Shown here: positions 53,357-63,096 of the stretch, in pieces | Layout: each line of letters begins with the position of its first letter | Position numbering within the stretch: the first letter of the stretch is position 1 | NCBI GenBank assembly: GCA_017465665.1 | Contig: JAFTVU010000007.1 | Coordinates: 1 to 64,000, forward strand | Length of the DNA stretch: 64,000 nt | Direction: 5' to 3' | Source of the DNA: Oscillospiraceae bacterium | GTDB taxonomy: Bacteria; Bacillota; Clostridia; Oscillospirales; Ruminococcaceae | The notes under the pieces: model-generated | Seen by the model: the letters and a program-made list of their open reading frames with translations, nothing else | Told to the model about the DNA's origin: nothing | The model's database searches: none | Program-made: the position numbers and the translations under genes

Positions 53357-53827
53357 GTGCCAAGAAGAGGTAATGTTCCTAAGCGTGAGGTTCTGCCGGA
53401 TCCTATGTACGGTTCCGAGCTGGTAACAAGACTTATCAACAACATCATGCTCGATGGAAAGAAGGGCGTAGCCCAGAAGATCGTTTACGGCGCATTTGAG
53501 ATCGTTGCTGAGAAGACAGGCAAGGATGCTCTGGAAGCTTTCGAGGAGGCAATGGAGAATATCATGCCCCAGCTCGAGGTTAAGGCTCGCCGTGTCGGTG
53601 GTGCAACATACCAGGTTCCTATGGAGGTTCGCCCCGAAAGAAGACGTACTCTCGGTCTGAGATGGATCACCAAGTACAGCCGTGAGCGCAACGAGAAGAC
53701 AATGAAGGAAAGACTTGCAAACGAGATCCTTGACGCACTCAATGGTCAGGGCGGCTCCTGCAAGAAGCGTGACGACACTCATAAGATGGCTGAAGCTAAC
53801 AAGGCTTTTGCTCATTACAAGTGGTAA
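53357..53827 (+). CDS. rpsG: 30S ribosomal protein S7
   Basis: The 156-residue protein has the standard length from GTG 53357 (start [20 protein letters not shown]). The in-frame ATG at 53339 lies before the Shine-Dalgarno sequence AAGGAGG (53342-53348) and is not the start. It binds the 3' domain of 16S rRNA and primes assembly of the 30S head. Confidence 0.97.
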   Translation: MPRRGNVPKREVLPDPMYGSELVTRLINNIMLDGKKGVAQKIVYGAFEIVAEKTGKDALEAFEEAMENIMPQLEVKARRVGGATYQVPMEVRPERRRTLGLRWITKYSRERNEKTMKERLANEILDALNGQGGSCKKRDDTHKMAEANKAFAHYKW

Positions 53828-53893
53828 TAAGAATCAGACGGATGTAAGGGCAGCCTAGGCTGCCGCAGCATCCCTATAATTACGGAGGAACTT

Positions 53894-55978
53894 ATGAAAA
53901 GAGACGTAACTCTCGAAATGACCCGTAATATTGGTATCATGGCGCACATTGACGCAGGTAAGACCACCACAACTGAGCGTATCCTGTTCTACACAGGTGT
54001 AAACCACAAGATGGGTGAGACTCATGATGGCGGTGCGACAATGGACTGGATGGCTCAGGAGCAGGAGAGAGGTATCACAATCACCTCTGCTGCTACAACA
54101 GCTTTCTGGAAGAAGCACAGAGTCAATATTATCGATACTCCCGGACACGTTGACTTCACTGTTGAGGTTGAGCGTTCTCTGCGAGTACTTGACGGCTCCG
54201 TTACTGTTCTTTGTGCAAAGGGCGGTGTAGAGCCTCAGTCTGAGACTGTATGGCGTCAGGCAGATAACTACAAGGTTCCCAGAATGGCATACATCAACAA
54301 GATGGACATTATGGGTGCTGATTTCTACCGCGTAGTTGGCATGATGCACGACAGACTCAAGTGTAATGCTGTTCCGATCCAGCTGCCTATCGGCGCTGAA
54401 TCTGACTTTAAGGGTATCATCGACCTCATCGAAATGAACGCCGATGTATACTATGATGACCTGGGCAAGGATATGCGTGTTGAGGAGATCCCCGCAGACA
54501 TGCTCGAAAAGGCTCAGGAGTACAGACGTAACCTTCTCGAAAAGGTTGCTGAGCTGGACGATGAGCTGATGGAGAGATACTTTGAGACCGAGGGTGAGGA
54601 TTTCACCATTGAGGAGATCAAGGCTGCCATCAGAAAGGGTACCATCGAGAACAAGTTCGTTCCCGTTGTATGTGGTACTTCTTACAGAAACAAGGGTGTA
54701 CAGAAGCTGCTCGACGCAGTTATCGACTACATGCCCTCTCCTCTGGATATTCCTCCCATCAAGGGCGTTGTTCCCGATACAGGTGAGGAAGTAGAGAGAA
54801 AAGCAGGCGATAACGAGCCTTTCTCCGCTCTTGCATTCAAGATCGCTACAGACCCCTTCGTTGGTAAGCTCTGCTTCTTCAGAGTTTACTCCGGCGTAGT
54901 TGAGGCAGGTGCTACCGTTCTCAATGCTACAAAGGATAAGAACGAGCGTATGGGTCGTATCCTTCAGATGCACGCTAACTCCAGACAGGATATCGATTGC
55001 TGCTTCTGCGGTGATATCGCTGCTGCTGTTGGTCTGAAGAATACAACTACAGGTGATACTCTCTGTGATGAGAATAACCCTGTAATCCTCGAGTCCATGG
55101 AATTCCCCGAGCCTGTTATCTCGCTCGCTATCGAGCCCAAGACAAAGGCCGGTCAGGAAAAGATGGCCCTCGCACTTGCAAAGCTTGCTGAAGAGGACCC
55201 CACATTCAAGACCTACACAGATCAGGAAACAGGCCAGACAATCATCTCCGGTATGGGTGAGCTTCACCTGGAGATCATCGTTGACCGTCTGCTCCGTGAG
55301 TTCAAGGTAGAGGCTAACGTTGGTGCTCCTCAGGTTGCTTATAAGGAGACTATCGTAGGCAACGCTGACGTTGATATGAAGTATGCACGTCAGTCCGGTG
55401 GTAAGGGTCAGTACGGTCACGTTAAGATCCGTGTTGAGCCTAACGAGTCCGGTAAGGGCTACGAGTTTGTCAATGCCGTTGTCGGTGGTGCTATTCCCAA
55501 GGAATACATTCCTGCTGTTGACAAGGGTATCCAGGGCGCTCTTAACACCGGTGTGCTTGCAGGCTACCCCGTTGTTGACGTTAAGGTAGAGCTGTACGAT
55601 GGTTCTTACCACGAGGTTGACTCCTCCGAAATGGCATTCCAGATCGCCGGTTCTATGGCTATCAAGGAAGCCCTCAAGAAGGCTAAGTCTGTAATCCTCG
55701 AGCCTATCATGCGTGTTGACGTTGTAGTTCCTGAGGACTACATCGGTAACGTTATCGGTGACCTCAACTCCCGCCGTGGTCAGATCCAGAATCAGGAGAC
55801 TGCAAACGGTACTGTTCAGATCACATCCGCTGTTCCGCTTTCCGAGATGTTCGGCTACTCCAACGATCTGCGTTCCAAGACACAGGGTCGTGGTAACTAC
55901 GTAATGCAGCCCAGCCACTACATCGAGGTTCCCAAGTCCATTGCGGAAGGCATCATGAGCAAGCGCGCTAAGGATTGA
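53894..55978 (+). CDS. fusA: Elongation factor G
   Basis: The 694-residue GTPase has the P-loop [15 protein letters not shown] near residue 18, DTPGH near residue 82 and NKMD near 136, then domains II-V of standard length. It drives translocation on the ribosome. No substitution typical of fusidic-acid-resistant paralogues was looked for in detail. It follows rpsG by 66 bp in the same transcript. Confidence 0.97.
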   Translation: MKRDVTLEMTRNIGIMAHIDAGKTTTTERILFYTGVNHKMGETHDGGATMDWMAQEQERGITITSAATTAFWKKHRVNIIDTPGHVDFTVEVERSLRVLDGSVTVLCAKGGVEPQSETVWRQADNYKVPRMAYINKMDIMGADFYRVVGMMHDRLKCNAVPIQLPIGAESDFKGIIDLIEMNADVYYDDLGKDMRVEEIPADMLEKAQEYRRNLLEKVAELDDELMERYFETEGEDFTIEEIKAAIRKGTIENKFVPVVCGTSYRNKGVQKLLDAVIDYMPSPLDIPPIKGVVPDTGEEVERKAGDNEPFSALAFKIATDPFVGKLCFFRVYSGVVEAGATVLNATKDKNERMGRILQMHANSRQDIDCCFCGDIAAAVGLKNTTTGDTLCDENNPVILESMEFPEPVISLAIEPKTKAGQEKMALALAKLAEEDPTFKTYTDQETGQTIISGMGELHLEIIVDRLLREFKVEANVGAPQVAYKETIVGNADVDMKYARQSGGKGQYGHVKIRVEPNESGKGYEFVNAVVGGAIPKEYIPAVDKGIQGALNTGVLAGYPVVDVKVELYDGSYHEVDSSEMAFQIAGSMAIKEALKKAKSVILEPIMRVDVVVPEDYIGNVIGDLNSRRGQIQNQETANGTVQITSAVPLSEMFGYSNDLRSKTQGRGNYVMQPSHYIEVPKSIAEGIMSKRAKD

Positions 55979-56021
55979 TCCGCCGCGAAGCTCCACACTG
56001 CCACTTTTTTCTGAAAAACAC

Positions 56022-56050
56022 TTGATTTTTTCAGAGAATGATGGTACAAT
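56022..56050 (+). promoter_or_regulatory. tuf promoter TTGATT-17-TACAAT (extended -10)
   Basis: -35 TTGATT (56022-56027), 17-bp spacer ending in TGG, -10 TACAAT (56045-56050). The leader contains a CCCCCTTTTATAGGGGG hairpin (56074-56090). tuf can therefore be expressed independently of the rpsL operon. Confidence 0.75.
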
Positions 56051-56124
56051 ATAATCACTAAACTATGGCTATCCCCCTTTTATAGGGGGAAGCTGAAATT
56101 TCACCTTTAAGGAGGATAAAACCA

Positions 56125-57327
56125 ATGGCAAAGGAAAAGTATAATTCCACGAAGCCCCACGTTAATATCGGTACTATCGGTCACGTTGACCACGGTAAGA
56201 CCACAACAACTGCTGCTATCACAAAGTATCTCGCTATGCTCGGTAAGGCTAAGTTCGAGGCATATGACATGATCGATAAGGCTCCCGAGGAGAGAGAGCG
56301 TGGTATCACAATCAACACTGCTCACGTTGAGTACGAGACAGAGGCTCGCCACTATGCTCACGTTGACTGCCCCGGACATGCTGACTACATCAAGAACATG
56401 ATCACCGGTGCTGCTCAGATGGACGGCGCTATCCTCGTAGTTGCTGGTACTGATGGTCCTATGGCTCAGACCAAGGAGCACATCCTGCTTGCTCGTCAGG
56501 TAGGCGTTCCTGCTATCGTTGTATTCATGAACAAGTGTGATGACGTTGATGACGAAGAGCTGCTCGAGCTCGTAGAGATGGACATCCGTGATGTTCTGTC
56601 CCAGAACGAGTTCCCCGGCGATGACATCCCCGTAATCCGTGGTTCTGCTAAGGTTGCTCTGGATTGCGCATCCACAGATCCTAACGCTCCCGAGTATGCT
56701 TGCATCAAGGAGCTGATGGACGCTGTTGACGCTTACATCCCTGCTCCTGAGCGTTCTGAGGATCTGCCCTTCCTGATGCCCGTTGAGGATACAATGACAA
56801 TCACAGGTCGTGGTACTGTTGCTACTGGCCGTGTAGAGCGTGGTATCGTTAAGGTTAACGACACAGTTGAGATCACAGGTCTCGTTGACGAGCCTAAGTC
56901 CACTGTTGTTACAGGTCTCGAGATGTTCAGAAAGACTCTGGACGAGGCTGTTGCTGGTTACAACATCGGTGCTCTGCTCCGTGGTGTTACACGTCAGGAT
57001 ATCGAGCGTGGTCAGGTTCTCTGCAAGCCCGGTTCCATTCACCCCCACACAAAGTTCAAGGGCCAGGTTTACGTTCTCAAGAAGGAAGAGGGCGGCCGTC
57101 ATACTCCTTTCGTATCCAACTATCGTCCTCAGTTCTTCTTCAGAACAACAGACGTTACCGGTGTTATCACACTGCCTGCTGACAAGGAAATGTGCATGCC
57201 CGGCGATAACGTTGTAATGGACGTTGAGCTGATCACTCCTATCGCTATCGAAGAGGGTCTGCGTTTCGCTATCCGTGAGGGTGGTAGAACAGTAGGTTCC
57301 GGCGTTGTTACTGCTATCAACGAGTAA
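56125..57327 (+). CDS. tuf: Elongation factor Tu
   Basis: The 400-residue GTPase has GHVDHGKTT near residue 19, DCPGH near 81 and NKCD near 136, with domains II and III of normal length. It delivers aminoacyl-tRNA to the ribosome. AAGGAGG precedes the ATG. A strong terminator follows the stop. Confidence 0.98.
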   Translation: MAKEKYNSTKPHVNIGTIGHVDHGKTTTTAAITKYLAMLGKAKFEAYDMIDKAPEERERGITINTAHVEYETEARHYAHVDCPGHADYIKNMITGAAQMDGAILVVAGTDGPMAQTKEHILLARQVGVPAIVVFMNKCDDVDDEELLELVEMDIRDVLSQNEFPGDDIPVIRGSAKVALDCASTDPNAPEYACIKELMDAVDAYIPAPERSEDLPFLMPVEDTMTITGRGTVATGRVERGIVKVNDTVEITGLVDEPKSTVVTGLEMFRKTLDEAVAGYNIGALLRGVTRQDIERGQVLCKPGSIHPHTKFKGQVYVLKKEEGGRHTPFVSNYRPQFFFRTTDVTGVITLPADKEMCMPGDNVVMDVELITPIAIEEGLRFAIREGGRTVGSGVVTAINE

Positions 57328-57369
57328 TTCCTAGCGAATTCATATCTCTACCTATATTGTAAAGTATAC

Positions 57370-57398
57370 CGCTCCTCGTAAGGGGAGCGGTTTTTGTA
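57370..57398 (+). terminator. Terminator of tuf
   Basis: Hairpin ACCGCTCCTC/GGGGAGCGGT with T-run. Confidence 0.85.
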
Positions 57399-57405
57399 TA
57401 CCAAA

Positions 57406-57437
57406 GCCCGTCGCGAGTATAACTCTGCGACGGGCTG
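57406..57437 (-). terminator. Terminator of the XRE gene
   Basis: Stem AGCCCGTCGC/GCGACGGGCT with loop of 12, just after the minus-strand XRE stop codon. Confidence 0.65.
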
Positions 57438-57439
57438 TT

Positions 57440-57649
57440 TCATTTATTGAGCTTTGGGTTATCAGTTCGCCCGAGAATGTAGTCTACAGAAACATCGTAG
57501 AAATCAGCAAGGCGGATGAGGGTATCGGTCGGTATATCGCGTTCACCCTTTTCGTAATGGCTGTATGCACGTTGGCTGCATATAATAGCATCTGCCACCT
57601 GTTGCTGTGTGAGCAGCTCGCTTTCGCGCAATAGTTTCATTCTATACAT
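57440..57649 (-). CDS. XRE-family small transcriptional regulator
   Basis: The 69-residue protein is a single helix-turn-helix domain: LTQQQVADAIICSQRAYSHY (residues about 13-32), then EKGERDIPTDTLIRLADFYDVSVDYIL. It is transcribed away from the membrane protein gene at 57788, and the region between has a promoter with two palindromes. It probably controls that gene and itself. Confidence 0.92.
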   Translation of the reverse strand: MYRMKLLRESELLTQQQVADAIICSQRAYSHYEKGERDIPTDTLIRLADFYDVSVDYILGRTDNPKLNK

Positions 57650-57687
57650 AAAACACCTCCGTTTTTTGTATATATTTATTATGCTTT

Positions 57688-57702
57688 AGAACGTTTTGTT
57701 CT
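57688..57702. promoter_or_regulatory. Inverted repeat AGAAC-5-GTTCT
   Basis: Perfect 5-bp half-sites around a 5-bp spacer, two bases before the -35 box of the divergent promoter; a candidate operator. Confidence 0.5.
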
Positions 57703-57703
57703 A

Positions 57704-57732
57704 TTGACATTTAGCCCAAAATGGGCTATAAT
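57704..57732 (+). promoter_or_regulatory. Promoter TTGACA-17-TATAAT with palindromic spacer
   Basis: Perfect -35 (57704-57709) and -10 (57727-57732). The 17-bp palindrome TAGCCCAAAATGGGCTA (57712-57728) fills nearly the whole spacer, so a repressor bound there would block RNA polymerase. Confidence 0.85.
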
Positions 57733-57787
57733 TGTTTTATAGGATGCAGATGCAATGATTAACACAATTTATAAGGAGTAATTGAAA

Positions 57788-58291
57788 GTGGATAATTTAA
57801 CAATAGTGAGACGTTGCCAAAAATTGATGTATGAACTTGATAAAGCAGAGATTGAGAAAGCAGGATTAAATGAACAGCTTGAGACGTTGAGGAAAGAGGC
57901 GAACGATAAGATTGAAACACCAGGTTGCCTAGTGATTGTAGTGTCTCTGATTGTTATAATACTTCTGAAAGCTAATGGTAACGGGTGGATAATGTCAATT
58001 TTCAGTGGATTAATTGCTGGAGGAATCATTGATTTGCCATTTGAGTTGTATAGAAAAAATAAGTACACTAAGCAATATCAGAGTAAGGAAAATGAAATAC
58101 AGAGCAAGCAATATCTTGTTAACAATAGAATTGCTGATATACAAAATGATGAAGATTATATTGTAGTTAGTTCTATTGTCAATGATGATATGAATAAGGA
58201 GTGTTTATCATATATGGCACAGTTGCTTACTAAATTCAGCAACATGTCATTAGAAGATGCTTATTATAGGTATCTTCGTAATAAATCTTAA
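57788..58291 (+). CDS. Membrane protein of unknown function with coiled-coil start
   Basis: The 167-residue protein has an N-terminal coiled coil (residues about 8-40), two hydrophobic segments (about 48-65 and 68-85) and a charged C-terminal helical domain (about 95-167). I recognise no family. GTG 57788 was preferred, with AAGGAG 9 nt upstream; TTG at 57782 is in frame. The gene is AT-rich compared with its neighbours, and with the divergent XRE gene looks like an acquired two-gene unit inserted between tuf and cca. Confidence 0.6.
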   Translation: MDNLTIVRRCQKLMYELDKAEIEKAGLNEQLETLRKEANDKIETPGCLVIVVSLIVIILLKANGNGWIMSIFSGLIAGGIIDLPFELYRKNKYTKQYQSKENEIQSKQYLVNNRIADIQNDEDYIVVSSIVNDDMNKECLSYMAQLLTKFSNMSLEDAYYRYLRNKS

Positions 58292-58305
58292 AATTACATA
58301 TACAT

Positions 58306-58336
58306 AAAAAGAGGCATACGCAATATGCCTCTTTTT
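58306..58336. terminator. Terminator hairpin
   Basis: Perfect stem AAAAAGAGGCATA/TATGCCTCTTTTT with loop CGCAA after the membrane protein gene; usable on both strands. Confidence 0.85.
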
Positions 58337-58364
58337 GATATTTAGAAGATACTGTATTAATAAC

Positions 58365-58393
58365 TTGTCAAATACCCGAAAAAGTGCTACAAT
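58365..58393 (+). promoter_or_regulatory. cca promoter TTGTCA-17-TACAAT (extended -10)
   Basis: -35 TTGTCA (58365-58370), 17-bp spacer ending in TGC, -10 TACAAT (58388-58393), 30 bp before cca. Confidence 0.7.
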
Positions 58394-58423
58394 AAACATA
58401 TGCCATCGAAAGGAGCTAGCGCT

Positions 58424-59755
58424 ATGCAGATACCCCAGAACATCCTCTACATCCTTGACCGCCTTGAGCAGGCAGGCTACGAGGCTTATATCGTAGGCGG
58501 CTGTGTGCGCGACAGCCTGATGGGCGCTCAGCCGCATGATTTCGATATAACCACATCCGCGCTCCCTGAGGAGACAGAGCGCGTGTTTGCAGATCTGCGC
58601 GTTATCGAAACGGGTCTGAAGCACGGCACGGTTACCGTCCTGTACGAGGGCGAGCCTATAGAGATCACCACCTACCGCATAGACGGAGAGTACGCGGACG
58701 GCAGACATCCCGATGAGGTGAGATTTACGCGCTCCCTTGCCGAGGACGTGGCGCGCCGCGATTTCACAATGAACGGTATTGCATACAGTCCCAAACGCGG
58801 CTTGTTCGACCATTTCGATGGTGCGGAGGATATCCGCCGTGGCATTATCCGCTGTATAGGAGATCCTGATAAGCGCTTTGGTGAGGACGCACTGCGTATC
58901 ATGCGTGCGCTGAGATTTTCTTCCGTGCTGGGCTTCGGGATAGAACAGGCTACTGCTGATTCTCTGCGGCGGAACAAAGCACTGCTCCATAGGGTGTCTG
59001 CGGAGCGTATATTCACAGAGCTAAGCAAGCTGCTGTGCGGCAGAAACGCAGGCGCGGTGCTGAGAGAATATGCGGAGATATTCGCTGAGATCATCCCGGA
59101 GCTTGCCCCATGTATCGGTTATGAGCAGCATAGCAGGTATCATGCATACCCACTGTATGAGCACACAGTGCGCGCGGTGGAGAATTGTCCGCCTGATGTC
59201 GGGATACGTCTTGCTATGCTGTTCCATGATATAGGAAAACCGCTGACGCAGAGTGCGGACGAAAGCGGCGAGTGGCATTTTTATGGTCATGCAGAAAAGA
59301 GCGCGGAGCTTGCGGAGGAGATAATGCGCCGCTTCAAAACTTCCAATGCTATGAGAGAGAAAGTTTGTGCTATCATACGCTATCACGGCTTTGTTCCTGA
59401 GAAGACCGAGCGGTTCATCCGCCGCAGGCTGGCAAAGCATGGTGCGGAGCTGTTCCGTGATATCATGCTTGCACATATTGCAGACGACAGTGCCAAGGCG
59501 GAGTTCACCAAGGAACGCATACCGGAATGGCGCGAGATAATACGCATGGCAGAGGAGATATCACAGCGGCAGCCGTGTCTTAGCACAAAGGAGCTTGCCG
59601 TAGGCGGCAGAGATATCATGCAGCTCATTCCTGCGTCCCCAAGGATAGGAGAAACGCTGAAATATCTGCTGGACGGTGTTGTTGACGGACGCTTTGAAAA
59701 CCGTCGTGACGTGCTGATGAAGCAGGCGGAATTATTCCTGAAAATTGACAAATAA
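58424..59755 (+). CDS. cca: tRNA nucleotidyltransferase (CCA-adding) with HD domain
   Basis: The 443-residue class II enzyme has the catalytic GGCVRDSLMGAQPHDFDITT (residues about 22-41), the RRDFTMNGIAY region near 112 and the FLxxR-like LRIMRALRFS near 160. An HD domain follows, with LFHDIGKPL near 268. It adds or repairs the 3' CCA of tRNAs. ATG 58424 was chosen because AAAGGAG lies 8 nt upstream; an in-frame ATG at 58400 would lie too close to the promoter. Confidence 0.92.
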   Translation: MQIPQNILYILDRLEQAGYEAYIVGGCVRDSLMGAQPHDFDITTSALPEETERVFADLRVIETGLKHGTVTVLYEGEPIEITTYRIDGEYADGRHPDEVRFTRSLAEDVARRDFTMNGIAYSPKRGLFDHFDGAEDIRRGIIRCIGDPDKRFGEDALRIMRALRFSSVLGFGIEQATADSLRRNKALLHRVSAERIFTELSKLLCGRNAGAVLREYAEIFAEIIPELAPCIGYEQHSRYHAYPLYEHTVRAVENCPPDVGIRLAMLFHDIGKPLTQSADESGEWHFYGHAEKSAELAEEIMRRFKTSNAMREKVCAIIRYHGFVPEKTERFIRRRLAKHGAELFRDIMLAHIADDSAKAEFTKERIPEWREIIRMAEEISQRQPCLSTKELAVGGRDIMQLIPASPRIGETLKYLLDGVVDGRFENRRDVLMKQAELFLKIDK

Positions 59756-59779
59756 TATTTCTCTGAGCAGTAAAATATC

Positions 59780-59808
59780 TTGCAGAAAAAGCGATATTGT
59801 GCTATACT
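59780..59808 (+). promoter_or_regulatory. Promoter TTGCAG-17-TATACT (extended -10)
   Basis: -35 TTGCAG (59780-59785), 17-bp spacer ending in TGC, -10 TATACT (59803-59808), 38 bp before the MreB-type gene. Confidence 0.7.
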
Positions 59809-59846
59809 TATAGAGTTGAAAAAATTATGTGTGGGAGAAAAATGCT

Positions 59847-60863
59847 ATGGCAATGGATATAGGAATAGATTTAGGTACTGCCAATATCATCATCAGTGTA
59901 GATGGCAAGGGCATCGTGCTCAACGAGCCGTCTGTGGTGGCTTATGACCGCAAGAAGAAAGAGGTCGTGGCTGTAGGTACGGAAGCGTACAAGATGATAG
60001 GCAGGACCCCTGAATATATCGTGGCTGTTCGTCCGCTGAAGGACGGCGTTATCTCTGATAACGATATGACCGAGGAAATGGTGAGGGCATTTATCCGCAA
60101 GGTCAACGGCGGCTTTATGATGAAGCCGAGGATCGTCCTGTGCGTACCCTCCTCTGTTACCGATGTGGAGCGCAGAGCTGTTATTGAGGCGGCTATCTCC
60201 GCAGGTGCGAGAAAGGTGTATCTTATCGAAGAGCCTATTGCGGCGCTTATCGGCGCAGGAATAGATATCTCCAAGCCCAACGGTACGATGGTAGTTGATA
60301 TCGGCGGCGGTACCGCTGATGTGGCGATAGTATCCTTTAACGGCATAGTTGCCAGCCGTTCTGTTAAGATGGCGGGAAGCAAGTTTGACGCCGCTATAAT
60401 CCGACATATCTCCCAGAAGTACAAGATACTCATTGGTGAGAAGACTGCCGAAAAGGCGAAGATGGAGATCGCAAATGTATTCGATCCCGATGGCAGCAAG
60501 AAGATGACCGTCCGCGGCAGACATCTGCTTAGGGGACTTCCTGAAAGCGTGGAAATTACCGATATCGATATCGATGAGGCTATCCATGAGAATGCGATGG
60601 AGATAGTAAATCAGGTGAAGCTCACGCTTGAATCCGCTCCACCTGAGCTTGTGGGAGATATTCTCAGCAACGGTATCACGCTTACGGGCGGCGGTGCGCT
60701 GCTGGGAGGTCTTGCGGAGCTTATATCCGCGAATGTGGGTGCGCCCTGCTTCATAGCGGATAATCCTATAGAGTGTGTTGCGAGGGGCGTAAATGCCGCG
60801 TTCAGGATGTCAGGCGAGCTGCTGGATGGCTTTGAACAGGTGCAGCTTTACGGCTTCAGATAA
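59847..60863 (+). CDS. MreB/Mbl-type rod-shape actin homologue
   Basis: The 338-residue protein starts MAMDIGIDLGTANIII and has the actin-family phosphate loops GIDLGTAN and VVDIGGGTADVAIVS (near 150), plus the adenosine loop TGGGALLGGLAEL near 283. These give MreB-type filaments that guide wall synthesis along the cell. It stands alone, without mreC and mreD, so it is probably a second MreB-type copy (Mbl-like). ATG 59847 was chosen over GTG 59829. Confidence 0.93.
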   Translation: MAMDIGIDLGTANIIISVDGKGIVLNEPSVVAYDRKKKEVVAVGTEAYKMIGRTPEYIVAVRPLKDGVISDNDMTEEMVRAFIRKVNGGFMMKPRIVLCVPSSVTDVERRAVIEAAISAGARKVYLIEEPIAALIGAGIDISKPNGTMVVDIGGGTADVAIVSFNGIVASRSVKMAGSKFDAAIIRHISQKYKILIGEKTAEKAKMEIANVFDPDGSKKMTVRGRHLLRGLPESVEITDIDIDEAIHENAMEIVNQVKLTLESAPPELVGDILSNGITLTGGGALLGGLAELISANVGAPCFIADNPIECVARGVNAAFRMSGELLDGFEQVQLYGFR

Positions 60864-60882
60864 TTGTTTTATTAAATACCAC

Positions 60883-60913
60883 ATCTGCCGAAAGTCATTC
60901 GGCAGATTTTTTC
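60883..60913 (+). terminator. Terminator of the MreB-type gene
   Basis: Hairpin ATCTGCCGAA/TTCGGCAGAT (60883-60892 with 60898-60907) with T-run. Confidence 0.88.
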
Positions 60914-60954
60914 CACATTTTCTAAAAAATTGGTATATATTGCATGAATTTGGC

Positions 60955-60983
60955 TTGCTTTTTATGAAAAGATATGCTAAAAT
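60955..60983 (+). promoter_or_regulatory. Promoter TTGCTT-17-TAAAAT (extended -10)
   Basis: -35 TTGCTT (60955-60960), 17-bp spacer ending in TGC, -10 TAAAAT (60978-60983), 75 bp before the cyclase gene. Confidence 0.6.
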
Positions 60984-61058
60984 AATATTATGTATTAATA
61001 TAGCATCTGTTGATGTAAACGTTTAAATGATGAATATTCGGAAAGGAGAGCTCGGAAA

Positions 61059-62990
61059 TTGCTTGACAACAAAAAAATGGTTGGTTTCTGTTGTACTACA
61101 ATGCAGAAAGAGCCGGTCAGACCCGTAGTTGACTGTCTCGTAAATGAGTTCGCCAAGCGCGACGATCATCGCCTTATCGTATACCAATGCTTTGAGGATC
61201 TGTATCTTGATACTCCCAATGCAAGGGGTGCAGCATCCGTATTCAATATGATAAATCTGGACATGCTGGATGCTATGATATTCATGCAGTTCAATGAAAA
61301 GCAGAAGCCGCTGTTCAGTAAGGTAGCGGCACGCTGCCGTGCACATGGTATTCCCGTGATCTATATAGACGAGCATATCGCTGACGCTTTCTGTGTTTCG
61401 TTCGGTTATGGAGATGCATTCGGTCAGATCGTGGAGCACGTTATTACGGAGCATGGCTGCAAGAACATAAAGCATATCGCAGGCTTACGCGGAAACGATT
61501 TTTCACAGACCAGAATAGACAGCTGTCGTGAGGTAATGGCGCGCCATGGTCTTACCCTTGAGGATAAGGATATCCTGTACGGAGAGTTCTGGGAAACACC
61601 TACCTATCAGGCTATAGATGATTTCTTTGCCCGTGGCGAGGCTCTGCCTGATGCGTTCATCTGTGCAAATGATTCTATGGCGATGGCGGCTTGTCTGAAG
61701 CTGAATGAGATGGGCTACAGCATTCCTGAGGACGTTATAGTTACAGGCTTTGACGGTATAGAGTTTGAAAAGTTCCATAATCCACGTCTTACTACCGCTA
61801 CCAGAAACAATAAGGAGCTGGCAGCTGCGGTGATGAATATAATCGATGATGTGCTGGAGCATCCCGATATCAAGCCGTACGATGTGGAACTCAGTTATAC
61901 CCCTCGTTTTTCCGAGAGCTGCCATTGTAGAAAGAACGATCCGTTGAAGCGTAGCCAGTCCCTTGCGGATTATGTTCGTAATTATTCCTATGCACGCGGC
62001 TTTGAGGAGAGCATGAATGAGATGGGTAACCTTATTTCTGCTACCCCCGATATTGAGCACGCAAGGGAGATATTCAGGAAATTCTGCTTCCAGCAGACTC
62101 ATATATGTGTAACAGATGAATATTACCGCTACTTCTCTGAAGAAAAAGACACTGCGGAGGAGGTGCAGCACGGCGAGGATCACTATCCCGATAAAATGCA
62201 CCTGCTGGTGGAATGCACAGATGACAGAGAGACTGAGGGCGTATGCTTCCCGACATCGGAGCTGCTGCCCGATCTGATGAGTCATTTTGACGGAAACAAC
62301 ACTCTGCTGGTTATTCCTTTGCATTCACAGGAGGAAATAATCGGATACTATACGCTGTGCTATCTGGCTTCCGATCTTTGCAAGGATCAGATGTACACAT
62401 TCACGATGATGGCAAACCACTGCCTTGAAAATGTTCGTATGCATGAGCATATGAGCTTCCTTAACAAGAAGCTTGAGTTCATGTTCACGCACGATCACCT
62501 CACCAAGATATACAACCGATACGGCTTCTACAAGAATTTCCGCGAGGATTTCGCACAGCTTGCATCGGAAAACAAGGATGTGTTCATCGTATCTATAGAT
62601 CTTAACGATATGAAGACCATCAATGACACCTACGGACATCACGCAGGTGACGAGGCGCTGCGTATAACAGCCAACGCGCTGACAGGCGCAGCTGAAAAGG
62701 ATGATACAGAGATCATCTGCTCGCGCTTCGGCGGTGATGAGTTCGTTGTGGCGAGGATCTGCACGGGCGATGCAAAGGAAAGAGCAGAGCGCTACCACAG
62801 AAACTTTGATACTGTGCTTGCAGGACTGAACAGTACTTCGGGCAATCCGTATACTGTTTCGGTGAGTATCGGAGTATACTGTGCTTCGCTGAACGCAGTG
62901 GATACCATTGACGAGCTTATCGAGCTTGCTGACAGATTGATGTATAATGACAAATCCCGTCACAAGCGCAGACCCAAGAACGTTAAATAA
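61059..62990 (+). CDS. Diguanylate cyclase with LacI/PBP-type sensor domain
   Basis: The 643-residue protein begins with a LacI-like sugar-binding domain (residues about 5-285; LPDAFICANDSMAMAACL and VIVTGFDGIEFEKF are typical) without any DNA-binding head. A GAF-like middle region (about 310-465) and a GGDEF domain (about 475-635) with FGGDEFVVAR near residue 557 follow. There is no signal peptide or membrane segment, so the sensor must bind a cytoplasmic ligand. The intact GGDEF motif predicts synthesis of c-di-GMP; no RxxD inhibitory site precedes it. The start is TTG at 61059 with AAAGGAGAG 8 nt upstream. Confidence 0.88.
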   Translation: MLDNKKMVGFCCTTMQKEPVRPVVDCLVNEFAKRDDHRLIVYQCFEDLYLDTPNARGAASVFNMINLDMLDAMIFMQFNEKQKPLFSKVAARCRAHGIPVIYIDEHIADAFCVSFGYGDAFGQIVEHVITEHGCKNIKHIAGLRGNDFSQTRIDSCREVMARHGLTLEDKDILYGEFWETPTYQAIDDFFARGEALPDAFICANDSMAMAACLKLNEMGYSIPEDVIVTGFDGIEFEKFHNPRLTTATRNNKELAAAVMNIIDDVLEHPDIKPYDVELSYTPRFSESCHCRKNDPLKRSQSLADYVRNYSYARGFEESMNEMGNLISATPDIEHAREIFRKFCFQQTHICVTDEYYRYFSEEKDTAEEVQHGEDHYPDKMHLLVECTDDRETEGVCFPTSELLPDLMSHFDGNNTLLVIPLHSQEEIIGYYTLCYLASDLCKDQMYTFTMMANHCLENVRMHEHMSFLNKKLEFMFTHDHLTKIYNRYGFYKNFREDFAQLASENKDVFIVSIDLNDMKTINDTYGHHAGDEALRITANALTGAAEKDDTEIICSRFGGDEFVVARICTGDAKERAERYHRNFDTVLAGLNSTSGNPYTVSVSIGVYCASLNAVDTIDELIELADRLMYNDKSRHKRRPKNVK

Positions 62991-62993
62991 AAC

Positions 62994-63026
62994 AGCACCC
63001 CTCATGAGAGGGGTTGCTTTTTTTGA
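62994..63026 (+). terminator. Terminator of the diguanylate cyclase gene
   Basis: Stem AGCACCCCTC/GAGGGGTTGCT (one mismatch) with T-run. Confidence 0.8.
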
Positions 63027-63096
63027 AATATCACCAACCTTTTCCGTATTTTCGCCACTATATTACCGAAACGTTTCAAAAAGCGAGGAAAAAGTG

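Noticed and set aside
53855..55996. A 713-codon open frame opposite fusA
   Set aside because: Mirror frame of a highly expressed gene; no ribosome site or domain.
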